This document shows, in pieces, positions 34,501-42,579 of a stretch of DNA of 42,579 bases. The stretch's first letter is position 1, and the number at the start of each line of letters is the position of its first letter. Below the pieces are notes generated by a model, which saw nothing but the letters and a program-made list of their open reading frames with translations, was not told the DNA's origin and ran no database searches. The stretch spans positions 1 to 42,579 of the forward strand of contig JAVHSE010000042.1 in the NCBI GenBank assembly GCA_036172015.1, read 5' to 3'. The translations under genes and the position numbers were made by a program. This DNA comes from UBA7396 sp036172015 (GTDB taxonomy: Bacteria; Patescibacteriota; Gracilibacteria; BD1-5; UBA6164).

Positions 34501-37311
34501 CTCTTATTGATTCTATTGATAAAAATATTGAAATTATTAATGATTATAAAAAATTACCAGAAAAAATTCATAAACTTATCAGTATAAAGGAAATACGGAT
34601 CAATCAAATTTTATGTAATATAGAAACTCTCTCCAAAATTACTGGTGGTCGGATATGAGATAATGGAAAAAGATTTAAAGCTTGGGTGGAACTTTATATC
34701 CTCATCAAAGCTATATTAAAATCATGGCAACTTCTCGTTGATGTATTTATAGATTATAGTGCTTCATGCCATCAATGTAAAAATGAAAGATGAGATTTGA
34801 TGCATTTCTTATGGAAACTCATTAGTATGATTATTCCAAAGATTCCAGTGATACAATTTCCAAAATGGCCAGATGTGTATATTGATCTTCATAATATTCG
34901 AGTACAACTGAATATTTGACTTCCTGAATTTGAATTTAATTTGAGACCGATATTACTTCCAACTCTTCCAAGACTCTATTTATCAAATAGCCCAAATATC
35001 AATATAAATCTTCCAACTCTTCCATTATTACCCAGAATAGAATTGGCAGATTTACCTGATCTTCCATCATTGCCAAAAATTGAATTACCAAATTTACCAC
35101 CACCACCAAAATTACCAAAATTATTTTGAGCTATAGAATGAGTGTTAAAAATACTCAAACTAGTTACAAAGATTATGTGTATTTTAAAAACGAGTCCATT
35201 TGTACCAGAATGGAGAGCTGGAGATCAAATAGCTTTTATTACGGAAAGAACTGGATATTTGAGTTTAGATTTTCTCGATATTTCTTTGCCACAATTTTCA
35301 TTTCCATTTGTTGATGCTATTAAGGTTACCACCTATGTCAATTTAGAAATGGATGTTGAATTTCTGGTTGAAATGGCAAGACAAACAGCACTTCCTCTGA
35401 ATACTTTTACCAATGATATTGTAAATATGCTCAATATCGGTATTGGGGATCTTGATTTTAGAAATCTGGTTCCGGAAGAGATTAATATTGGGACCAGTTA
35501 CAACATAACACCAGAAACTAAGCAAGTTAGCCTCTCTGAGTTTGCTTCTTTAATAGCACTCAATATATTGAAACTTCATAAAAATATTAAAAAAGATGGT
35601 GCAATAGAAATATCAAACGAAGAATTTAGAAAAATTATTTCAGCTCAATTAGCAAATATTTGAAATGAAAAAATGGTTTGAGTTTGGCAAAATGCTTTGA
35701 ATTATTCCTTTACAAAAGAAGATACTCTGATTGCTGATTTACTCAAAAATAATGAAAATAAATTCAATGAAATAAAATCAATTTTAAATGAGGAAAAAGA
35801 AAAAAATAATTTTATTTTTGATACATTAAAAACGAAACTAGAACAAACACCAACGGTAAATACACTTATGAATACTCTTTTTGATGCCAATAATTATAAT
35901 ACCAGATTGGAAATATATAATCAAGCAGCAGTAAATTCTATAAAAAATATACTCAATCCAGATGTTGAAGTGAACGAAATAAAAAAAGATGCAAAAAATA
36001 TTGTCAAGGATATTACTTTATGACTTGAAAGTTTTTCTCAAGAAGTTGCACAGCAAAAACTTACTTCTCAAAATAGACCAAAACTTTCTGCAAATATTTC
36101 TGAGAAATCTCTTTCATATGTGTCTCCTATACAAGATAGAAAAGAAAAGAGTCTCATATTATCTCTTTCTTCTTCTCTTCTTGCAGTTATTCCATGAGCT
36201 CCAAATACTCCTTCTCCAGCATCATCTGATTGTGCTGGATCTATTGGATGATATAGTTTTGTATATCAATGAATCTATATTATAGAAGAATTTCTTGGTA
36301 AAAAAATCAGTTATCGTCTGTTTGATATGATTGACGGACTCACTGGAAAAGAAAAAATGAGTGAAAAAGATTTTGATACAGATGGAGATAAAGATATTAT
36401 TTATATGGTTGGGAATGAAGTTTTTATAAAAGAAAATTTGAATACGAAACCTACAAAAATATATTATACTGGAAATCCGAGAGTACTCAAAATGAGTGAT
36501 AATATATTTTATAAACATGAATTTATAGAATCAGTTAATGGACTCAATGAATCGATTAGTGATAATGGATATATTGATGTAAAATTTTCTGATTCCACTA
36601 ATCCAAATATATCAAATTATCAATTAGAATTTTTTGATATCGTTGATAAATTTGATGACTTTATCAATCCAAATCCCAGTTATAAACCAATAAATACCGA
36701 TAAATATATTATCGATGGATTTAGGGATATTGATGATATAACTATTCCTCCTAAGGAGCCACATTGAACTTCAGATACTTCATTTATCAGAAGAACAAAT
36801 CTTGCTTATATAAAAAGTTCTGATAGTTTATTATGAGTAGAGCTATTTACAAAAGAAATAATAAATTTAAAAAAGGATAATAGTGATAAAGAAGTTTCTA
36901 TCAGTGCAGGAACTCAAATATATACTGGAAATGATTCAACACAACTTACCTATTATTTTTATAAAGATAAAGATCTCGAAATAAAAAATAAAGTCATACC
37001 AATCAATTCCTATTCAAATATGAGTTTTTCAGAAGATATAAGAATAGTTTCATCAACTAATGATGTTTATGTAGAATGAAAAAAATTTGATACTTTCTCA
37101 TGAAATAAAATTTTTGAATATATACAACAATGAATTCCACTTTTTCCGTGAACAAAAATTACTCGTAATAAAAATGAATTCACTTCTGGAAATATAATTA
37201 TCAAATATTATGATTTAAGTGAAACCATAATTGATTTAAAAAATACTCAATATTACGAACTCTATGATTTATGAAATAAAAGTGATACCTATCTTATAAG
37301 AACAGCAATGA
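25560..37311 (+). CDS. Giant exported surface protein, main part (about 3917 aa before the gap)
   Basis: One open frame under table 25, cut at 37311 by an assembly gap and resuming at 37412. Joined, it is about 4312 aa. A hydrophobic N-terminal segment (about 9-38) is a signal peptide or anchor. Calcium-binding or dockerin-like loops: DLDLNKNGIND near 910, DDDNNGVPDYID near 2450, NKDSDGDGIIDSED near 2485. FG-GAP/VCBS-like repeats at about 1975-2105 (FDYNKDGIIDVV, DFTGDGYDDIVV, DMDLDGMHDLV) and near 3605 (DFDTDGDKDII). A DUF11-like strand (VITNTSGKTLSKIAYVDK) near 2290. A Gly/Pro-rich region at about 2530-2680. An LP-repeat segment at about 3126-3190. I see roughly 27 cysteines. No catalytic motif recognised. 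It is probably cell-surface, for adhesion or host/prey contact (inference). Confidence 0.9.
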
Positions 37312-37466
37312 NNNNNNNNNNNNNNNNNNNNNNNNNNNNNNNNNNNNNNNNNNNNNNNNNNNNNNNNNNNNNNNNNNNNNNNNNNNNNNNNNNNNNNNNN
37401 NNNNNNNNNNNGAACTCTATGATTTATGAAATAAAAGTGATACCTATCTTATAAGAACAGCAATGA
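37257..37466. repeat. Identical 55-bp sequence on both sides of the gap
   Basis: 37257-37311 and 37412-37466 are identical over 55 bases, and the Ns lie exactly between them. Removing one copy plus the Ns restores a single open frame. This looks like overlapping contig ends, not a biological repeat. Confidence 0.9.
37312..37411. other. Assembly gap (100 N)
   Basis: Exactly 100 Ns, a placeholder length. It lies inside the coding sequence of the giant protein. Confidence 0.99.
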
Positions 37467-38653
37467 AAAATAATTTTTATTATATAAAAGCAAGATCATT
37501 TCAAAAAAATAGATTTTCTACATACTCAAATCAAGTTTTATTGTCACCACAAAAAGAATCCGATACGAGAGCTCCAGAAATACTTGATTTTTCTGCTATA
37601 AAAGTACCAGTATACCAGAAAAAAATCATTAATATGAGTCAATATATATTTGAAGATAGTGGAGTGAATAATATACAAAATATTTCTATAGATTTTGATG
37701 GAGAAATTGATACCAATCATAATGGAGATTTTTATGATGATAAAGATTATGAAATGTGAAAAACTCAAACTGGAATAGAAATATCTAAAGAAGGATGAAA
37801 AATTTTCTTAAATGTATGACCATTTGATAGATTATATGATAAAAAAATCAGAATACATATGACTGATTCAAATAGTAATACTGGATATAAAGATATATGA
37901 TTTATTATATATTCTCCTATTCCTTCTATTACAAGTGTCCAAGATAATAAAGTTATTAATGGAAAAATAGATGAATCATTATGAAATGAACCGGTTGATT
38001 TTTATAGAATCAGATGAGGAAGTATAGATAAATTAAAAGGAAGTTCAAAAAATACTGCTGAAACTATTGAGTGATGAAAATTTAATTTGAACCTTTGAGT
38101 AGAATGATCTCTTGCGAATGGATTATCTATAAAACAAGCAGAAAAAGAACTTTTCACGGTAGATGAAGTTACTGGAAAAATAAATAAACCTGACTTTGAT
38201 AGCACTCTTTCTATCAAAATATATGCTTCTAATAATGCTAATAATGATTGAGCATATCCAAAAATAATAGTATCAAAAAATAATATACCAATATATCACG
38301 AATCTATTTCTCTTCCAAATATAGGAAAAGTTGAAATAGTAGAGGATTTTAAAAATCTCAATAAAATTTGAGTCTATTATAAACAAATTTCAAATAATTA
38401 TGCCTATTTTCAAAATCCTTTATGAATTACACAAAATCCGTGAGATATATTTATTTATCAATCAAGTGACACTACAAAAACTCCTGTATTTAAAATATTT
38501 AAAGATGGAAGAATAGAAACTCTTTGAGATGTATATTATTTAGAATATGATACTTTTGATACTTATATCGTTTATAATTTAAGAAAAGTTTGAGTGAATG
38601 ATATTATTTGAAAAGTAATGATTATTCCTGAAAAAAACTATATTTTAAAATAA
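37412..38653 (+). CDS. Giant exported surface protein, C-terminal part
   Basis: 413 codons plus TAA, open from the gap edge, same product as the 25560-37311 frame. The first 18 codons repeat those before the gap. It has another acidic loop region (DFDGEIDTNHNGDFYDD), suggesting calcium binding, then beta-rich sequence up to the stop. No C-terminal membrane anchor or sorting motif is visible. The frame differs by 2 from the part before the gap, which is what loss of a duplicated 55 bp plus 100 placeholder Ns would produce. An internal ATG at 37463 should not be taken as a real start. Confidence 0.85.
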
Positions 38654-38757
38654 AATTTAAAATCAACTTATATCTTCGTCAAGTACTAAATAAAATATTA
38701 CATTGAAATATTTAAAAATTTTATAAAATGAAAGCCATTATTATTTAATAAAAAAGC

Positions 38758-40281
38758 ATGATAAAAAAATGAATAGTATTTTTTGTATTAACATTGAGTT
38801 TATTTTCTTGTAATACTGAAAAGAAAGTTACTCCTGAAGATAAAAAACCACAAACAAATATAGATCTGACTACAAAAACAGATAAAAAAACATTTTTATG
38901 ATTTGTGGCAACTTGGTGTCCTCATTGTAAAGAAGAAATGCCAATATATGATTCTTTTTATAAGGATAATAAAGGAAAGGTAAATATGCAAATCATTGTT
39001 ACTGATGGAAAAGAATTTCCTGGAAATTATTCTATTCCGCAAGATATTACCAAACCTATTACCTATGAAGAGGCTACCAAGGAAAAATGTGATTATATTC
39101 CAAGCTATATTATTTATGATGAAAATAAAAATATAATCGAAAAAAAATGTTGAGCAAAAGTAACTTATGATGAGTTAAAACAAAAACTTTTGCCATCAGA
39201 AAGTATTACCAGTTCATGAACGACTTTAGAAAATAACCAAATAAATATGACTACTACGAATCAAACAGAAAAATTTAAAGATGGAGATATTTGAGTAATT
39301 ATGACTACCACTCATGGAAAAATAGAAATAAAATTATTCTCAAACGATGCTCCAAAAACAGTAATAAACTTTTTATGACTCGCAAAAAAATGATATTATG
39401 ATAATTTAATATTTCATAGAGTTATTAAAGATTTTATGATTCAATGATGAGATCCAACTGGTACTGGAATGTGATGAGAGAGTATTTACGGAAAATCATT
39501 TGAAGATGAATTTTCACCAAATGTAAAAAATATCAGGGGAAGTATTTCTATGGCAAATGCATGACCAAATACGAACGGAAGTCAATTTTTTATCAATCAA
39601 AAAGATAATATTTGACTTGATGGAAAGCATTCTGTATTTTGACAAGTGATGAACTGACTTGAAAATGTTGATAAAATTGCTGGAGCGAAAACTGACAGCA
39701 ATGATAAACCAGAAAAAGAAATCAAAATTATAAAAATGGAAATAGTAAAATATGAATCAGGAAGTTTGAAACCGTATGAATTCAGTCTTGAAGAAAATCT
39801 CAAAAAAATCGAAGATGAAAAAAAGAAAAAACAAGAGGCAAATAAAGATAGAGTCGTAAAAACTGGAGATAAAATAGCTGTTCATTATATTGGAAAAACA
39901 GCAAAAGATGGAAAAGAGTTTGATAATTCTTATACAAGAAAAACCCCAATAGAATTTGAAGTATGAGCAAAACAAATGATTCCTTGATTTGATAGTGGTG
40001 TCATTGGTATGAAAATTTGAGACAAAAAAACTCTTGATATCAAAGCAAAGGATGGGTACGGTGAATATGATGTAAAAAATATTCAAGAAGTACAAAAAAC
40101 AGAATTAAAAAGTTTTACTGATGCTGGAATTAAACTCGAAGTTTGAACAAAATTACCAACTATGTATGGAGAATTTATGATTAAAGAAGTAACAAAAGAT
40201 ACCGTAAAAATAGATGTAAATCATTTTTTAGCAGGAAAAGATCTGATATTTGATGTAGAAATGGTAGAATTTAAAAATTAA
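38758..40281 (+). CDS. Lipoprotein foldase: thioredoxin + cyclophilin + FKBP/SlyD fusion
   Basis: 507 aa. A lipoprotein signal (KKGIVFFVLTLSLFSC) places C18 as the lipidated residue, so it acts outside the membrane. Domain 1 (about 45-145) is thioredoxin-like with ATWCPHC (C54, C57) and a SYIIYDENK strand. Domain 2 (about 177-335) is cyclophilin-type peptidyl-prolyl isomerase: LIFHRVIKDFMIQGGDP, SISMANAGPNTNGSQFFI, and HSVFGQVMNG. A charged Glu/Lys helix links to domain 3 (about 365-507), FKBP/SlyD-like: VHYIGKTAKDGKEFDNSY, MIPGFDSGVIGMKIGDKK, with an insert and a late NHFLAGKDLIFDVE. The frame is continuous. It starts 104 bases after the giant gene, so it may help fold that protein (inference). 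Confidence 0.92.
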
Positions 40282-40545
40282 ATTAGCTTTTCTGAAATTT
40301 TTACATATAATCAAAAATGTTAATAATTTTAGAATAGTTTTTTCCAAAAATCATACTTTCAATAAAAAAGTATTAAATAGAACTTAAAAACAATAAAAAT
40401 TTACCTAAAAATGTTAACTCAATGGAGGTAAATAATTATGTGAAAAAGTTTGAATGAATACTTTTTATTTGTTTATTTTTACTCCTCTATTTTTTCTTCA
40501 AGTTCTATATGAACTTGAAATTTTTACTTTAATAATTTTTTTATA
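40282..40545 (+). promoter_or_regulatory. Leader region of the DEAD-box helicase gene
   Basis: 264 bases. It holds GGAGG (40424-40428), a strong Shine-Dalgarno motif rare in this window, placed 9 bases before an ATG at 40438. That ATG is in frame with the helicase and no TAA or TAG intervenes, so a 36-residue longer protein is possible. A perfect 8-bp hairpin (TCAAGTTC, loop TATAT, arm to 40518) followed by T-rich sequence lies between the two starts. Helicase genes of this type are often controlled through long leaders. I see no convincing -35/-10 pair. Confidence 0.45.
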
Positions 40546-42441
40546 ATGACTGATTTAACTTTTGAATCTTTATGATTATCTCCTGAATTACTGAAATCTA
40601 TTTCAGATAAATGATATAAAAACCCTTCTCCTATTCAAGCTGGAGTTATTCCTTTAGCATTGAATACTGATAAAGATATTATCGGACAAGCACAAACTGG
40701 TTCTGGAAAAACAGCTGCATTTTGACTTCCAATTCTGGATAGAATTGATAAAAAATCAAATAAACTCCAAGCAATTATACTGACTCCAACCAGAGAACTG
40801 GCTATTCAAATTGCTGACGAACTCAAATCTTTTTCTACCAATGCTCATGTAAATATCGTGTTGCTTTATTGAGGTCAACCAATCAGAGGTGAAATGTCAG
40901 CACTGAGAAGTGGACCACAAATAGTTGTTTGAACTCCAGGAAGAGTAACTGATCATTTAAACAAAGAAAGACTTATTTTAGACGATATAAAATATTTCGT
41001 ACTTGATGAAGCAGATGAAATGCTCAATGTATGATTTAGAGAAGAAATAGAAGATATACTCAAATTTTCTCCAGTAGAAAAAAAAGTATTTTTATTTTCA
41101 GCAACGATGCCTCCATTTATTTTAAGTATAGTAAAAAACTATATGAGAGATTATGAAACCATTGCGATAAAAAAAGAAGATGTAACGAATGCAAAAATTA
41201 GTCAAGTTTATTATGAAGCTCCAAGAGGACATAAATTTGATGTTCTTTGTAGAATATTAGATATCACTCCTGATTTTTATGGAATTATATTTTGTAGAAC
41301 CAAGGCTGAAACTGATGAAGTTTCTTCAAAATTATCTCAAAAATGATATTTAGCTGAAGCTATTCATGGAGATATAGAGCAGGCAATGAGAGAAAAAGTT
41401 TTAAATAGATTTAAAAAAAGATCAGTTTCTATTTTAGTTGCTACTGATGTAGCAGCCAGAGGAATTGATGTGAATGATTTGACTCATGTAGTGAATTTTG
41501 AATTACCAGATAATCCAGAAAGTTATACTCATAGAATAGGAAGAACGGGAAGAGCTGGAAAAACTGGAATTGCTATTAGTCTTATTTCGGCAGTAGATAG
41601 CAGAAAATTATTTTTTATAGAAAGAACGAATAAAATTAAAATTAATAAACAAAATCTTCCGAATGGACAAGAAGTGATAAATCATAAAAAAACCTGATTA
41701 CTCCTTGATTTAGAAACGATTATATCTTGAGAAGAAAATGATTATATTGATCTTGCGAGTGAAATTTTATGAGAAAAAGATGCAAAAATTCTTATTTCAG
41801 CATTATTAAAAAAGTTTTATAAAGATGAATTTAAAGCAGAAAGTTACAGAGATTTTAATGTAAGAGAAAGAATAACGACTGACAGATGAGAAAGAGGAGA
41901 AAGAATGGAAAGATCACAAAGAACTTATGCATCAAGAGATGATGGTATGATGAGACTTTTTGTAGCGAAATGAAAATGAGACTGATTTGAAAACCCATGA
42001 AATTTACTTGCTTTTATCTGAAAAGAAACTGGACTGTGAGATTTATGAGCAGGGAAAGTAGATATTTTAACAAATTTTTCTTATGTTGATTTACCAGAAA
42101 ATATAGCTCAAATAGTTTTAGGGCAATTTAAAGAAAAAAACCCAGTGAAACCACTTATTGTAAGAGCAAAAGAAAAAACAGAAGGTTCTACATGAGAAAG
42201 AAGAAGTTACTGATGAGAGAGAGGATGAGACAGAGGAGGATACAGAGGTGGAAGTGGATGATACAGAGGAAGAAGTGATGATAGTAGAGGAAGTTCTTGA
42301 GGAGGATACAGAGGGGGAAATAGTGGATGATACAGAGGAAGAAGTGATGATAGTAGAGGAAGTTCTTGAGGATGATATAGAGGTGGAAGAAATGATGATA
42401 GAAGTAGCTGAGGTTGAGAATATAAGAAACCAAGATATTAA
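40546..42441 (+). CDS. deaD: DEAD-box RNA helicase with DbpA-like domain and RGG tail
   Basis: 631 aa from the ATG at 40546, which gives the usual family start (LTFESLGLSPELLKSI). Motifs: AQTGSGKT near 49, PTREL, TPGR, DEAD at 154-157, SAT at 185, and HRIGRTGRAG near 329. After the helicase core, residues of about 470-545 resemble the DbpA RNA-binding domain (LLAFIGKETGLGDLGAGKVDIL, NFSYVDLPE). Residues of about 546-631 are a Gly/Arg/Ser/Tyr tail with RGG and YRGG repeats, including a 23-residue unit that occurs twice. It likely acts in ribosome assembly or RNA turnover, as CsdA/DbpA relatives do. An in-frame start at 40438 with a better ribosome site is the alternative. Confidence 0.93.
42253..42372 (+). 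repeat. Tandem 69-bp duplication in the RGG tail
   Basis: A 51-base block at 42253-42303 recurs unchanged at 42322-42372, a period of 69 bases (23 codons). It encodes SGGYRGRSDDSRGSSGG twice. Confidence 0.85.
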
Positions 42442-42454
42442 AAATAAAAAGATA

Positions 42455-42485
42455 AAAAAATCATTTGACAATCAAGTGATTTTTT
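42455..42485 (+). terminator. Terminator of the helicase gene
   Basis: A 13-bp stem (one G-U pair) with loop ACAAT, A-run before and T-run after, 14 bases past the stop codon. Confidence 0.8.
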
Positions 42486-42524
42486 CTAAAATTTTATTAC
42501 TTATAAATAAGAAAAAATGATGTT

Positions 42525-42579
42525 AAGCAACAAGCAACAAGCAACAAGCAACAAGCAACAAGCAACAAGCAACAAGCAA
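42525..42579. repeat. 7-bp tandem repeat at the window end
   Basis: The unit AAGCAAC is repeated about 7.9 times without a mismatch, running to the last base. The array is cut by the end of the sequence, so its true length is unknown. Confidence 0.95.

Noticed and set aside
37412..38653. A separate gene starting at the ATG at 37463
   Set aside because: The frame is open from the gap edge and the 55-bp overlap joins it to the giant gene.
1251..42441. Dozens of in-frame TGA 'stops' that would make most genes pseudogenes
   Set aside because: They fall on conserved glycines in otherwise intact proteins; reading TGA as Gly explains all of them without frameshifts.
42118..42471. Ser/Thr-rich minus-strand frame, and a Glu/Val-rich plus-strand frame at 42248
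   Set aside because: Both are out-of-frame readings of the RGG-tail repeats of the helicase; the low-complexity protein is a by-product of repeated DNA.
42525..42579. CRISPR array at the window end
   Set aside because: The unit is 7 bases with no spacers; it is a simple tandem repeat.

Overview
The window is very AT-rich bacterial chromosome in which UGA must be read as glycine (translation table 25). Read with the standard code, almost every gene falls into fragments that end at TGA. Read with TGA as Gly, 22 intact genes appear, and the TGA codons fall on invariant glycines, such as the Walker A loops of Mfd, the G of DTPGH in EF-G, and the G of HEFGH in a metalloprotease. This code is established for Absconditabacteria (SR1) and Gracilibacteria (BD1-5/GN02). 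The sequence alone does not decide between the two. Few genes have a Shine-Dalgarno motif, and arginine is almost always AGA.

Layout. 66-917 (-): membrane-anchored HExxH protease. 1251-4268 (+): mfd. 4440-8444 (+): class I ribonucleotide reductase operon nrdA, an unknown 103-aa gene, nrdB. 8478-9803 (-): photolyase phr. 9935-10204 (+): CsoR-type metal sensor. 10301-12442 (+): fusA. 12484-14822 (-): three-gene envelope operon (secreted protein, small membrane protein, PrsW-type protease). 14901-16160 (-): murA. 16257-16826 (+): short recO-like gene. 16815-17237 (-): conserved Cys-containing protein. 17392-19821 (+): TraG/VirD4-like ATPase, followed by a coiled-coil protein, a thioredoxin-fold protein and a small membrane protein, ending at a terminator (21485-21515). 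21583-25473 (+): dnaE. 25560-38653 (+): one giant secreted or surface protein of about 4312 aa, interrupted by a 100-N assembly gap. 38758-40281 (+): lipoprotein that fuses thioredoxin, cyclophilin and FKBP/SlyD domains. 40546-42441 (+): DEAD-box RNA helicase with a DbpA-like domain and an RGG tail. The window ends in a 7-bp tandem repeat.

How the genes fit together. Core information-processing genes (mfd, nrdAB, fusA, dnaE, recO, DEAD helicase) alternate with cell-envelope genes (murA, PrsW operon, giant protein, foldase lipoprotein, anchored protease). The most suggestive pair is the giant Cys- and Pro-containing exported protein followed directly by a lipoprotein that combines one thiol-redox domain and two different prolyl-isomerase domains. 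I infer a dedicated folding helper for a surface protein.

Promoters share a recurring layout: TTGnnn, a 16-bp spacer, then a TATAAT-like box. Several of them (nrdA, phr, csoR, fusA) contain perfect inverted repeats placed like operators. I see no tRNA, rRNA, CRISPR array or insertion sequence.
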